A stretch of DNA of 64,000 bases from Rarobacter incanus (GCF_006715765.1 NZ_VFNV01000001.1:434001-498000), one strand, 5' to 3'; positions 45,198 through 55,600 are shown, numbered from the stretch's first letter. Program-made: numbers and translations. Notes: generated by a model from the sequence alone, not told the origin.

Positions 45198-46073
45198 CTA
45201 CGCCCCCGCGTACGCTTGCAGCGTCCCCGCTCCCAGAAGCACCAGCACCAGTGCACCCGCGCCGATGCGGTACCAGACAAAGGGTGCGAACGAGCGGTGC
45301 GAGATGAGCTTCAGGAATCCCACGATCACCGCATAGCCCACCGCGAATGCGGTGACCGTCGCCACCCCGGTGACGACCAGGCTCTCCGCCGATTCCCCAC
45401 CCGCGGATTTGACCAGTTGATACAGCCCCGAGCCCAACACGGCGGGCAGCGCGAGCAAGAACGAGTACCGCGCCGCCGCTTCCCGCGTATACCCGAGAAG
45501 TAGACCCATCGTGATAGTTCCGCCCGAACGCGACACGCCGGGGATGAGCGCCAGCGACTGCGCGAATCCGTAGAAGATCGAATCGCGCATGGTGAGCTCG
45601 TCGATTGCTTTTCGCCGCTTCGCGACGCGATCCGCCCACCCGAGTATCAACGCGAATCCGATAAGCGTGCCCGCGATGATGTAGAGGTTCCGGAACGTGT
45701 GCTCGATAACGTCCTGAAAGGCCAAACCGAGCACGACGATGGGAATCGATCCCAGCGCGATGAACCAGGCCATTTGGGCATCGCGGTCGGCGGGGCTGTC
45801 GCTAGTCGGCCAGCCCGTTCTGGCTTTGAACGAGGCCCCCCTACGCCCGATCAACGCCCACCACCAGGCCGCGATGATCCTGGCGATGTCCTTGCGGAAG
45901 TACAGGATCACCGCCAGCTCCGTGCCGATCTGCGTGATAGCAGTGAAGGCAGCGCCGGGGTCGTTCGCCCCGATCAGCTCACCGGCGACTCGCAGGTGCG
46001 CGCTCGACGAAACGGGCAGAAACTCGGTGAGTCCCTGCACCAGGCCCAAAACTATTCCTTGCCATAAGTCCAC
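45198..46073 (-). CDS. uppP: Undecaprenyl-diphosphatase
   Basis: Dephosphorylates undecaprenyl pyrophosphate to recycle the lipid carrier for peptidoglycan and other surface polymers; gives bacitracin tolerance (BacA). A 291-residue protein with about eight hydrophobic segments and both family motifs: [14 protein letters not shown] near residue 14 and [19 protein letters not shown] near 180. The GTG at 46073 has a TATTGT -10 box ending 6 nt upstream, again leaderless. Its product supports the polysaccharide locus of this window. The 190 bp upstream contain GC-rich short repeats and no gene. Confidence 0.97.
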   Translation of the reverse strand: MDLWQGIVLGLVQGLTEFLPVSSSAHLRVAGELIGANDPGAAFTAITQIGTELAVILYFRKDIARIIAAWWWALIGRRGASFKARTGWPTSDSPADRDAQMAWFIALGSIPIVVLGLAFQDVIEHTFRNLYIIAGTLIGFALILGWADRVAKRRKAIDELTMRDSIFYGFAQSLALIPGVSRSGGTITMGLLLGYTREAAARYSFLLALPAVLGSGLYQLVKSAGGESAESLVVTGVATVTAFAVGYAVIVGFLKLISHRSFAPFVWYRIGAGALVLVLLGAGTLQAYAGA

Positions 46074-46263
46074 GGGGTGACAATACCCTGCGGCGATGGG
46101 CGCCGGGACGCGGCGTGCCGGGGGCCGGGCGGCTTGAAGTGGGCTCCGGGCCGGTCACGCGCGGGAAACGCCTGGCCGGTCACGCGCGGGAAACGCCGGG
46201 CCAGGAACGCGCGGCGGGGCGCATGGGCAAGCAACGACCCCGCTCCCGCGCACAGCGCTGGAC

Positions 46264-46545
46264 CTAAAAGTCGTGCGGCGAGTCGGACTCCCTACCGCGC
46301 GCTCCATCATCGCGTGGTCGCGGGTCGTCGGATTCCTCGTCCTCGTCCTCGTCCAAAATAAAGGGCGTCGCCTCGCCGTACACCATCCCCAAGGCTTCGT
46401 CGTAAACGTCGAATGCATCGGCAAGGACGTAGTACGCATTGTCGACCGACTGATCGTTGTCGCCGCGGCGCGCCGCGACAGCATTGTAGTGAGCCTCGAA
46501 CGCAGCGATGAGTCTGTCAAGGGCAGCTCGTGGATCCACAGTCAT
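46264..46545 (-). CDS. Small acidic actinobacterial protein of unknown function
   Basis: A 93-residue protein starting MTVDPRAALDRLIAAFEAHY, with a helical N-terminal half (DNAYYVLADAFDVYDEALGM) and a strongly acidic tail (FILDEDEDEESDD). Homologues are widespread in actinobacteria, sometimes annotated as primosomal protein, without evidence I know of. The ATG at 46545 is chosen over an open upstream extension because a TACCGT -10 box ends 7 nt before it. The DUF5703 gene is divergent, 182 bp away. Confidence 0.8.
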   Translation of the reverse strand: MTVDPRAALDRLIAAFEAHYNAVAARRGDNDQSVDNAYYVLADAFDVYDEALGMVYGEATPFILDEDEDEESDDPRPRDDGARGRESDSPHDF

Positions 46546-46727
46546 ACCACTGACGGTAGCGTGATTGAGCGCAGTTGTCAGTCCATTTTCGCCATCGGCA
46601 CCAATTCGGATCGTCACGATTCGATATCGACGCCCGACACGGACGGGCAGCAGGCCGCAATCGGCCCAAAAGGTGCTGGTAGCGTGGCGGTTGTCAGCAC
46701 GACCGCCCGGCCAGCGAAGGGATGACG

Positions 46728-46928
46728 ATGGCTCCCGTTTTTCCACGCGAATACGAAGTGAAAGTGATCACTATCGCCCCCGATGCCACCCGGAACGAGG
46801 CCCGCGAATTACTGACGCATGCCGCCGAATACGGTCAATGGGAAATGACCCGCAGCCTGTGGTACATCGGCGGCGCCCGCAAGGTCTGGCTGCGGCGCCG
46901 GGTCATGCGGGTCCAAGCGACCCTGTAG
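46728..46928 (+). CDS. DUF5703-family protein
   Basis: A 66-residue conserved actinobacterial protein: REYEVKVITIAPDATRNEAR, then WEMTRSLWYIGGARKVWLRR. Function unknown. Start 46728 is preferred to an ATG 6 bp upstream because GAAGGG lies 6 nt before it. It is convergent with the M20 peptidase gene, the stops being 13 bp apart. Confidence 0.88.
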   Translation: MAPVFPREYEVKVITIAPDATRNEARELLTHAAEYGQWEMTRSLWYIGGARKVWLRRRVMRVQATL

Positions 46929-46941
46929 ACGGACGTCCCGC

Positions 46942-48270
46942 TCAGCAGTTGAGCAGCAGATCCCGCAGCACCCGCGTCCCGAAGACAACCGATTCGACCG
47001 GCACTCGTTCGTCGACGCCGTGGAACATCCCCGTGAAGTCCAGATCGGCAGGCAGCCTCAACGGCACAAACCCATACCCAGCAATGCCCAACCTCGCCAA
47101 CGACTTGTTATCGGTGCCCGCGGACAACATATAGGGAAGAACCGGCACCCCGGGATCATGCCGGTCCAAGGCCGCCATCATCGCATCAACCACCGGCGCA
47201 TCGAACGGCGCCTCAACACTCGCATCCGCGTGGATCGTTTGCACCTCCACGCGCGGCCCGGCAAGAGATCGCAAAACCTCCATATCCGCCGCCGCATCCC
47301 CGGGCAAGAACCGCGCGTCGACGGTCGCACACGCGCGACCCGGAATCACGTTGTCCTTGTAACCCGCCTCCAAACGCGTGGGATTGGTCGTGGTGCGCAC
47401 ACTGGCCCCCACGAATCGCTTTGCCGGTCCTAGTGCGGCAACCAATTCGGCGACGCAGGCCTCGTCCTTTGGATTGAATTTCTTACCAACGAGTTCCCCC
47501 ACCCCCCGCAACAACGTTTCCACCGCGGGCGTGAGCCGAATTGGCCAACGATGATCGCCGATCCGAGTGACGGCGCGAGCCAGGTCAACCACCACGTTTT
47601 CGGCGGCGTCCTGCGATCCGTGGCCCGCATTTCCGTCGGCGACTAGGCGCAGCCAGGCGAGCGACTTTTCGGCGGTTTGCAGCAAATAGGCGCGCTGCGC
47701 CCCAATGTGGACCGAAAAACCCCCGACCTCGCTGATCGCTTCGGTCGCGCCTTCGAACAGGTCCGGGCGGGTGTCGACCACGTGGCGGGCACCCAGTGCG
47801 CCTCCGGCCTCCTCATCGGCGAAGAATCCGATCACCAAATCCCGCGCGGGGCGTTTTCCGGTTCGCGCGAATTCGCGCACGATCGCGAGGATCATGGCGT
47901 CCATGTCCTTCATATCGACCGCGCCGCGCCCCCAAATCATCCCGTCGCGGATCTCACCGGCGAAGGGGTCCACCGTCCACTCGTCGGCGAGAGCGGGGAC
48001 GACATCGAGGTGGCCGTGGACGACTAGGGCCGGTCGCGTTGGGTCCGCGCCGGGGATCCGCGCCACGACGCTGCCGCGCCGTGGGCGCGACTCGAGGTAG
48101 GTCGTTTCGATGCCGACTTCGGAAAGCAGACCCATGACGTATTCCGCGGCCAGTCGCTCCCCTGGGCCGTCGTCATTGCCGAAGTTCTGGGAGTCTATGC
48201 GAATCAGTTCCTGGCATATTTGAACAACTTCATCTTCGGCTGTGATTGTGGGTGCGAACTTGTCGGCCAT
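46942..48270 (-). CDS. M20/M25/M40-family metallopeptidase
   Basis: A 442-residue zinc peptidase. The family motifs are LVVHGHLDVVPALADEW (first His and Asp), WGRGAVDMKDMDAMIL (bridging Asp), GFFADEEAGGALGA (general base Glu and metal Glu), and a C-terminal His in FTGMFHGVDERVP. Actinobacterial members are di- or carboxypeptidases or deacylases; substrate not predictable. The ATG at 48270 is favoured over an open upstream extension by a TACGGT -10 box ending 7 nt upstream. Diverges from the DUF2200 gene with 76 bp between the starts. Confidence 0.93.
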   Translation of the reverse strand: MADKFAPTITAEDEVVQICQELIRIDSQNFGNDDGPGERLAAEYVMGLLSEVGIETTYLESRPRRGSVVARIPGADPTRPALVVHGHLDVVPALADEWTVDPFAGEIRDGMIWGRGAVDMKDMDAMILAIVREFARTGKRPARDLVIGFFADEEAGGALGARHVVDTRPDLFEGATEAISEVGGFSVHIGAQRAYLLQTAEKSLAWLRLVADGNAGHGSQDAAENVVVDLARAVTRIGDHRWPIRLTPAVETLLRGVGELVGKKFNPKDEACVAELVAALGPAKRFVGASVRTTTNPTRLEAGYKDNVIPGRACATVDARFLPGDAAADMEVLRSLAGPRVEVQTIHADASVEAPFDAPVVDAMMAALDRHDPGVPVLPYMLSAGTDNKSLARLGIAGYGFVPLRLPADLDFTGMFHGVDERVPVESVVFGTRVLRDLLLNC

Positions 48271-48346
48271 GGCCACTACCGTAGTCCACCACCGGGCCTC
48301 CCGGCCGCCGGCGCTGCGGCAACGCGAGGTCGGTATCCTGGGGGTC

Positions 48347-48700
48347 ATGGCAGAACACCGGATATACAGCGTTCCATTCGCAGACATTTATGCGCTGTAT
48401 GTTGCGAAAATAGAGCGCAAAGGGCGCGCCGTCGCCGACCTGGACACCATCATTGACTGGCTGACCGGGTACGACCGCGAAGCCCTGGCGCGCGTGAACG
48501 CCGACAAGGTGACGTTGCGCAGCTTCTTTGACCAGGCCCCGGATTTCAATGAGAACGCGCACCTGATCACCGGGGTGATCTGTGGTAAGCGTGTCGAAGA
48601 GATCGCAGATCCGCTGATGCGAAAGGTGCGTTACCTGGACAAACTCGTCGACGAACTTGCGCGCGGCAAGAAGATGGCGTCGATTCTGCGCGGTGCGTAG
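48347..48700 (+). CDS. DUF2200-family protein
   Basis: A 117-residue protein, HRIYSVPFADIYALYVAKIE at the start, then DTIIDWLTGYDREAL, FFDQAPDFNENAHLITGVIC and MRKVRYLDKLVDELARGKKM, which is the whole DUF2200 family pattern. Function unknown. A TATCCT -10 box ends 7 nt before the ATG, implying a leaderless start. The SDR gene follows 75 bp later. Confidence 0.93.
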   Translation: MAEHRIYSVPFADIYALYVAKIERKGRAVADLDTIIDWLTGYDREALARVNADKVTLRSFFDQAPDFNENAHLITGVICGKRVEEIADPLMRKVRYLDKLVDELARGKKMASILRGA

Positions 48701-48775
48701 GACCTATACTCGTGCGGGCGGTAGCGCGTGGCGCTTCCTGTCCGGCCGCACGTTGACTTCCCGAAGGAACTTTAG

Positions 48776-50485
48776 ATGAGCTCCCCCGCGCATCAGCCAT
48801 TGCACCCGCAGCAACCCACTGCTTCGGCGGAATCCGGCGCGTCGCCCGTAGGAAGTGCCGGGCGCGCGCAGGACGCCGACCTCTCAGGGGCTACCGCCCC
48901 CACCCAACGTGCCGGGCGCGCGCAGGACGCCGACCTCTCAGGGGCTACCGCCCCCACCCAACGTACCGGGCACGCGCGGGACGCCGACCTCTCAGGGGCT
49001 ACCGCCCCCACCCAACGTGCCGGGCACGCGCGGGACGCCGACCCCTCCATCGCCGATGCCGACTTCGCAACCTTCTTGCGCGTCATCGAGCAGGTTGGCT
49101 CGCTGCCCTCGGATCACCCCCAGCTCGCCGCGGCCCGCCGCGCCACGTCGGCGCTCTTCAAGGCCGCAAAGAAACAGCGGCGCACGGAACGACGCGATGC
49201 GATCAACGATGCGGACCGCTCTGTCATCGAATCGACGGCGACCGGCAGCATGGGGCGCATCGACGACGAGACCGCCGGGATACCCCTAACGTCGTCGGTT
49301 CGCGGCGCAATCGCCGGAACCCTGAAGAAACCACGGCCTTGCTACATCTGCAAGCAGGACTACACGCAAGTCGACGCGTTCTACCACCAGTTGTGCCCGA
49401 CGTGCGCGGCCTTCAACCATGCCAAGCGCGACGCCCGCACCGATCTGACCGGGAAGCGCGCGCTGCTCACGGGCGGCCGGGCCAAGATAGGGATGTACAT
49501 TGCGCTACGCCTTTTGCGCGACGGCGCCCACACCACGATCACGACGCGTTTTCCCAAGGATGCCGCGCGCCGCTTCGCGGCCATGCCCGATTCCGCGGCT
49601 TGGTTAGACCGGCTCACTATCGTCGGGATCGATCTGCGCGACCCCGCCCAGGTCGTGCACCTGGCCGACATCGTCGCCGCGGCAGGCCCGCTCGACATCC
49701 TGATCAACAACGCGGCGCAGACCGTTCGGCGCACCGCGGGTGCCTACCAGCAATTGGTGCAGGCAGAATCCCAACCGCTTCTACTCGACAGCATCCCCAC
49801 GGTTCATTCGCTCGGAAACACCTCCAGCGCACACCCCCACGCACTAGCTGGTGCTGTCAGTGAACTTCAATTGGCGGAGAAGGGGGACTCGTCGCTGCGT
49901 GATGTTGCCAAACTTGCGCTGACCGCGCAGGCGGCGTCCATGGAGGAATTGCTCGCCGGAACGTCAATCGACGCCGGGGGTTTGATTCCGGACACGGTCG
50001 ATCACAACAGTTGGGTCGCTGCCGTCCAGCACGTCGATCCGCTCGAACTGCTCGAGGTCCAACTGTGCAACCAGACCGCACCGTTCATACTGATTTCGCG
50101 GTTGCGGGCCTCGATGGCGGCGTCACCGGCGCGCCGGACGTACGTCGTCAACGTCTCCGCGATGGAGGGCGTGTTTTCGCGTGGTTACAAGGGTCCCGGG
50201 CATCCGCACACCAACATGTCCAAGGCTGCGCTCAACATGCTCACGCGCACCAGCGCTGCCGAAATGTTCGAGTCCGACCGCATCCTGATGACCGCCGTTG
50301 ACACCGGTTGGATTACCGACGAGCGCCCCCACCCCACCAAGATACGCATGGCCCAAGAGGGATTCCACGCGCCATTGGATCTTGTGGACGGCGCCGCGCG
50401 AGTCTATGACCCGATCGTTCGCGGCGAAGCCGGCGAGGACGTGTACGGATGTTTTCTAAAGGACTACTCCCCCTCGAAGTGGTAG
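48776..50485 (+). CDS. Long SDR-family protein with N-terminal tandem repeats and a CxxC pair
   Basis: A 569-residue protein. Residues about 28-98 are four 18-residue repeats (GRAQDADLSGATAPTQRA). A helical linker is followed by cysteine pairs CYICKQDY and CPTCAAF (about 190-215), which may bind zinc. The Rossmann domain starts at LLTGGRAKIGMYIALRLL, with ILINNAAQTVRR (NNA motif). In the catalytic region VNVSAMEGVFS the expected YxxxK tyrosine is Thr (TNMSK). A large insertion lies between these motifs. Activity as a normal oxidoreductase is therefore doubtful. AAGGAA precedes the ATG. Confidence 0.85.
   Translation: MSSPAHQPLHPQQPTASAESGASPVGSAGRAQDADLSGATAPTQRAGRAQDADLSGATAPTQRTGHARDADLSGATAPTQRAGHARDADPSIADADFATFLRVIEQVGSLPSDHPQLAAARRATSALFKAAKKQRRTERRDAINDADRSVIESTATGSMGRIDDETAGIPLTSSVRGAIAGTLKKPRPCYICKQDYTQVDAFYHQLCPTCAAFNHAKRDARTDLTGKRALLTGGRAKIGMYIALRLLRDGAHTTITTRFPKDAARRFAAMPDSAAWLDRLTIVGIDLRDPAQVVHLADIVAAAGPLDILINNAAQTVRRTAGAYQQLVQAESQPLLLDSIPTVHSLGNTSSAHPHALAGAVSELQLAEKGDSSLRDVAKLALTAQAASMEELLAGTSIDAGGLIPDTVDHNSWVAAVQHVDPLELLEVQLCNQTAPFILISRLRASMAASPARRTYVVNVSAMEGVFSRGYKGPGHPHTNMSKAALNMLTRTSAAEMFESDRILMTAVDTGWITDERPHPTKIRMAQEGFHAPLDLVDGAARVYDPIVRGEAGEDVYGCFLKDYSPSKW
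48857..49072 (+). repeat. 54-bp in-frame tandem repeat inside the SDR gene
   Basis: Four units start at 48857, 48911, 48965 and 49019. Each encodes 18 residues. The first two and the last two units are pairwise most alike (GCGCGCAGG against CACGCGGGG). Confidence 0.93.
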
Positions 50486-50516
50486 GCGGGGGTCGGGGTC
50501 ACGCCGAGCGCGCCCC

Positions 50517-50597
50517 CCGCCGGTCGAGTACCGCGGATCCCCGCCGGTCGAGTGCGCGCGAAGCGCGCGTATCGAGACCACCCCCACACGCGCCGAG
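50517..50597. repeat. REP-like element with half-unit (array 4)
   Basis: One half-unit (GCCGGTCGAGTACCGCGGAT) is followed by one full hairpin (arms GGTCGAGTGCGCGCG and CGCGCGTATCGAGACC) and the spacer CACCCCCACACGCGCCGA. It is essentially the junction of array 3 repeated 10 kb away. It begins about 32 bp after the SDR stop codon. Confidence 0.93.
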
Positions 50598-50905
50598 CGC
50601 GCCCCTTTCAGCCACTCGCCCCCGCGGGAAACCCCGCGCACTCGAACTAAAACCCCGCACTCGACGTCCCCGGGCACCCCCGCAAACGCCGAGCGCGCCC
50701 CTTTCAGTCACACACCCCTGCACAAAACCCCGCACTCGAACCAAACCCCCGCACTCGACGTCCCCGGGCACCCCCGCAAACGCCGAGCGCGCCCCTTTCA
50801 GTCACACACCCCTGCACAAAACCCCGCACTCGAACCAAACCCCCGCACTCGACGTCCCCGGGCACCCCCGCAAACGCCGAGCGCGCCCCTTTCAGCCATG
50901 TCTCC
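50598..50905. repeat. 94-bp tandem repeat (dispersed family), copy 3
   Basis: Four units with the CCCCTTTCAG marker near 50608, 50704, 50798 and 50892. They share CCCGCACTCGAAC and CCCGCACTCGACGTCCCCGG with the arrays at 35.6 and 40.6 kb. Small indels change the frame between loci, which argues against coding. Confidence 0.93.
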
Positions 50906-50999
50906 CCGTCCCAACGCGTGTCGCGCGTCGAAGAGTTGGCAGAATTCGTTCGAATTCGTAGTTCGCAATGCGAAGGGCGTCGGCCCACCGAAGCGAACT

Positions 51000-51365
51000 G
51001 ACGCGAGACGGACCCTACGAACACAAACCGACGCGAGACGGACCATACGAACGCAAACCGACGCGAGACGGACCCTACGAACGCAAACCGACGCGAGACG
51101 GACCCTACGAACGCAAACCGACGCGAGACGGACCCTACGAACGCAAACCGACGCGAGACGGACCCTTCGAACGCAAACCGAATCCAACAAGGTCAGGGAA
51201 AGTGGTCCCGATGCGCGCCCCCGGCGCTACTCCACCAGCCAGAACGCGTGGTGGTCTCGACAGGCATGATCGCGCGCTATCTTGCGTTCCGCTAGTGTCA
51301 TTCGAAGCATCGCGCGCTACCTTGCGTCCCGCTAGTGTCATTCGAGGCATCGCTCGCTACCTCGG
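51000..51365. repeat. 30-bp array (6 copies) and 40-bp array (3 copies) before tRNA-Leu
   Basis: The unit GACGCGAGACGGACCCTACG plus AACGCAAACC repeats six times from 51000 to 51180. After a degenerate REP-like stretch near 51225-51262, a 40-bp unit (CGCGCGCTACCTTGCG, then CCGCTAGTGTCATTCGA) repeats three times from about 51270 to 51365. No gene is credible in 50486-51413. Confidence 0.92.
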
Positions 51366-51413
51366 TGTGTCACCTAGGGCCTGTCAGATGCTCAAAGTCG
51401 TGCAATTTCAGTG

Positions 51414-51498
51414 TGTCCGGAGGGGGACTTGAACCCCCACGCCCGATAAAGGGCACTAGCACCTCAAGCTAGCGCGTCTGCCATTCCGCCACCCGGAC
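51414..51498 (-). tRNA. tRNA-Leu (anticodon GAG)
   Basis: An 85-nt class II tRNA on the minus strand. The acceptor stem GTCCGGG pairs with TCCGGAC, discriminator A, no encoded CCA. Anticodon stem CTAGC/GCTAG encloses loop TTGAGGT with anticodon GAG, reading CUC/CUU. A long variable arm (TGCCCTTTATCGGGCG) and the T-arm GGGGGTTCAAGTCCCCC are clear. Confidence 0.97.
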
Positions 51499-51630
51499 AA
51501 GGTGTCGTAACCCGGCATTTCCACCGGGGCAACGCAGAGTACGTTAGCACGTTTTCACGGCCATTGACGAATCGCCCCGGCACCCACTTGGCGCGTGCAA
51601 GGTCGGCGCCGCTAGATCGCCGCCGGCACG

Positions 51631-52662
51631 TCACCGCCCCGTGGTATGCCTGCCGCCAGTGGGCGAAACGCTGTCAGCACCATCGCGCGAAACCTGCGCA
51701 TGCGAAGCGGCCCGCGCGGCCGCGGCGTCCCTGGTCGCAGCCAACAAATCGTCATCGACGCGCAAGCCGTTTAGCGTCACCCGCACCAGCGCGTTGGCCT
51801 CCCGCGGCAAGGGCAGCAGCGGCCGCGGGGGTACACCCATGTCCAAACCCCGCAACGTCCCGATGGCGTGGACGACGCGGATGGCACCCCACTGCTCGCT
51901 CAACATTCCCAAAGGCGCAAGCGCGCGCTGCATTTGGCGCGCCTCGGCCCGGCGGCGGTTGGTGGCCGCGTAGGCGATAGCCCCACAGTATTCCGGGAGC
52001 ACGGCCGCGACGGCCGAATGCCACGTATCGGCACCGTCTATCAACGCCTGCGCCCCAAAGGAGGACGTCGCAAACCCGTACTCGGTGCGGCGTGCCGTGC
52101 GCGGCGACAGCGCGCCCAGCACCCGTTCGCGGCGCTGTCGCGCCTCCGATGCCGTTGCGGCAGAGTCCTTGACCCCGACAATCCCCTTGATCGGCACCAA
52201 GCGCGCCAACTCGCTGGTAGAGATCCGGTAGTGAGTCGTTGTGGGGTTGTTGTCGATGATGACGGGCAAAGAAGACACGGTCGCAACATCGCGGTACAGT
52301 CCCAAAACTTCTTCCGCGCGCAGCTGCTGCGAGGCAAACGGCTGCAACAAGACGGCATCCGCGCCGGCCTGGGCGGCCTCGTCCACATTTGCCGCGACTT
52401 CGGCAGTCGCGAATGAGCTCACACCAACCAAAATCGCGGCCCGGCCGTGCGCTTTTGCGATCGTCAATTTGATCACCCTGCGCCGAACGCTACGCGACAG
52501 ATAGGTGGCACCGCCGGTGCCCGAAACGACACCGAACGCCGTCGCCCCGTATTCCAGCGCCCCCTCGATTAGGGACTCCATCGTCGATGCGATTAACTTG
52601 CCCGACTCGTCTCGAGGTGTTGGTAAGTACGCCGTCAAAGGACCGAGAATCGACACCGTCAT
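51631..52662 (-). CDS. Dihydrodipicolinate synthase-family aldolase/lyase
   Basis: A 343-residue TIM-barrel protein of the DapA/NAL family. It has GPLTAYLPTPRDESGK at the start, the VSGTGGATYLS loop (in place of the usual GTTGE), LPVIIDNNPTTTHY and the Schiff-base lysine in IVGVKDSAATAS. The Tyr usually in YNxP is replaced (DNNP). True DapA is normally about 300 residues, and the altered motifs suggest another substrate (a pyruvate-dependent aldolase). It lies 33 bp downstream of dnaE2, possibly in the same transcript. A GGAAGATAGG ribosome-site-like stretch precedes the ATG. Confidence 0.85.
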   Translation of the reverse strand: MTVSILGPLTAYLPTPRDESGKLIASTMESLIEGALEYGATAFGVVSGTGGATYLSRSVRRRVIKLTIAKAHGRAAILVGVSSFATAEVAANVDEAAQAGADAVLLQPFASQQLRAEEVLGLYRDVATVSSLPVIIDNNPTTTHYRISTSELARLVPIKGIVGVKDSAATASEARQRRERVLGALSPRTARRTEYGFATSSFGAQALIDGADTWHSAVAAVLPEYCGAIAYAATNRRRAEARQMQRALAPLGMLSEQWGAIRVVHAIGTLRGLDMGVPPRPLLPLPREANALVRVTLNGLRVDDDLLAATRDAAAARAASHAQVSRDGADSVSPTGGRHTTGR

Positions 52663-52695
52663 AGCCTATCTTCCGTAACCATATTCGGATACCCA

Positions 52696-55600
52696 TCAGC
52701 GGAAATTTCGTGACACTGTGGGCACGCTGAGGCGTAGCCCTCGCACGTGTTCCGCGACGAGATTAACCGCGCCATGATCATTCTCGACATACCCCCTAAT
52801 GACGAGCGCCCCGTTACCCATCACAACCTTCCCGAATCGCTGCCACAAGCCCGCTGAACAAACGACATTCAGTAGGCCCGTTTCGTCCTCCAGGGAGAGG
52901 AATGTGATCCCCCGAGCGGTGTTAGGACGCTGTCGGTGTGTGACCACGCCCGCCACGGTAGCTCGCTGCGCCACGCCCATTGCCACTACTTCCGCAACGG
53001 GCAGAACACCATTTCTTTGCAGGTCCACGCGGGCAAATTGGGTCGGGAACGAGGCCACCGACACCCCCGTGGAACTCACATCGGCTTCGGTTACCTCGAT
53101 CGGTACCATCGCGGGTAGCCGTGGTTGTGTCGACAGGTCGGTGAGCCCCGGCAGCGTCCCTTGGACCTCAAGGGACGCCACCCCCGCGGACCACAATGCT
53201 GTCCGTCGGTCGACGCCCAACGCGGCAAATGCTCCCGCACCCGCCAGCCCTTCGAGTTCCTTGGTCCCAAGGCGCGCGCGGCGCGCGACATCTGCAATGC
53301 TGCGATAGGCGGGACCGCGCCCCTGCACGATGCGGGAAGCGCCCGCCCGTGACAGCGATCGCACCTGCGTTAGTCCTAACCGCACTGCCTTCTGCCCGCC
53401 CTCAAGCACCTCCACGCAGGCGTCCTCTTGGGACTGGTTCACGCACGGACGCAGCACTTTGACCCCGTGGCGGCGCGCGTCCGCGGCAAGGGACTGGGGC
53501 GAGTAGAAACCCATCGGTTGCGCCGCGAGCAACCCCGCGTAGAAAGCGGCCGGGTGGTATACCTTCATCCACGATGACGCGTAAACCAAGAACGCGAACG
53601 AAAAGGAGTGCGATTCGGGAAACCCGAAATCCGCGAAGGCCTCCAGTTTGTGATAAATCTCCTCACGGGTTGCAGGATCAATGCCGCGTTGCGCCATTCC
53701 CTTGTATAAGGCGCCGCGCAGCCCTTCCATGCGTTCCTTGGATCGTTTGGAACCCATGGCGCGGCGCAAGACATCGGCCTGACTGGGGGTGAATCCCGCC
53801 GCATCGACCGCCATCTGCATCAGTTGCTCCTGGAACAACGGCACGCCCAGCGTTCGTTCGAGCGCCGGCTTGAGCAGCGGGTGAGCATAGAGCTCGCTGT
53901 CTGGCGGCAACCTTCCCTCGCGTTGCGCGCGTCGGCGTTCGATGTAGGGATGCACGGATCCTCCCTGAATGGGCCCGGGCCTTATCAGCGCTACCTCGAC
54001 GACCAGGTCGTAGAACGTGCGCGGCCGCAGCCGCGGCAAAGTGGACATCTGCGCACGAGATTCGACTTGAAACACACCCACCGTGTCCGCGGCGCACAGC
54101 AGGTCGTAGACCGCGGGGTCCTCGGCCGGAATGTCGTACAGCGTCAGCTTCGGCCCGCCGCCCGCCGCAACCGATTCGAACATGAGCCGCAACGCGGTCA
54201 GCATCCCTAGCCCTAGTAGATCGAACTTGACCAGCCCCGCGTCCGCGCAGTCCTCCTTGTCCCACTGGACCACGGTTCGGTGAGCCGTGGCGGCCCACTG
54301 CACGGGGCACACCTCAATCACAGGGCGATCGCACAGCACCATCCCGCCGGAATGTATGCCCAGGTGGCGTGGCAAACGCAGTAATTCATCCGCCATCTGT
54401 CGCACCGGTTCGGGTACCCCCTGCGGCGTCACAATGACCGATTTCCCGGACCCATCCGCCGCCACATGCCGCTCTATCCCCTTGCTCCACGCGTCCTGCA
54501 AGCCGCTGTCGAATCCGAACGCCTTGGCCGCATCGCGCACCGCCATCTTCGGCCGGTAGGTGATCACGTTGGCGACCTGCGCGGCGTGCTCGCGACCATA
54601 CCGCTGATACAGGTCCTGAATGACCTCTTCGCGGCGGCTGGATTCGATGTCGATGTCGATGTCCGGGGGCCCGTCCCGTTCCGTGGATAGGAACCGCTCG
54701 AAGAGCAGCCCGTAACGCACCGCATCGACGGCGGTTATTCCCAGCACAAAGCACACCGCCGAATTCGCCGCCGACCCCCTGCCCTGCGCCAAGATGCCGC
54801 GAGCGCGGCAGAATTCCATGATTTGGTGCACGATCAGGAAGTATCCGGGGAACCCCAGCGTGCAGATGACGTCCAGTTCCTTGTCGATCTGTTCCCAGGC
54901 GCCTGGCACCCGCGGGTCTTCCCGTGTCCCGTAGCGCAGGGGTGCGGCGCGTTCGACTAGCTCACGCAGCAGGCTGGCTTCATCGTGTCCGGGCGGTGTT
55001 GGGAAGGGTGGCAGTTTGGGCGCGATCAGATGAAAATCGAACGAGCACTCCCTACCAATTTCGTATGCGTTGACCACCGCGTGCGGGTTGTCGCGGTGCA
55101 GGCGGGCCATCTCGGCGGGACTGTGAATGTAGGCCTGCCCGTGCATGGGCAGCCAGCCGTCAAGTGTCGCCAGGTCCTGCCCGGTGCGCACGGCGGCCAG
55201 AACGTGCGCCCTGTGCGCATCGCGCGGCCGGGCATAGTGCACGTTGCCGGTTGCCACCAGATCAATTCGAGTGGCGTGTGCGACCCGCGCCAGGGCCGCC
55301 CCGAGGGCCGCGTCGTGGGGTTGGCCGTGGTGGGTGACTTCGATGGCGACCTGATCACGTCCGAATAGGTCGATTAGTGCGCGTGTTTCATCGATCGCGG
55401 CTTCGACGTCCAATCCAGCGGCTGGGCTGCCGAGGGCGCGGCGGACTCGTCCCTTTCTGCAGGCGCTGAGGATGCGCCAATCCGTGCCCGCCATCCGCGC
55501 TAGTTCGGGCAGATCATACGTGGGTTTGCCTTGTTCGCCGGTGCGCAGATATCCGCGCGCAATCGCGGCCGATAGCTTGCGATAGCCGGTCGGATTGCGC

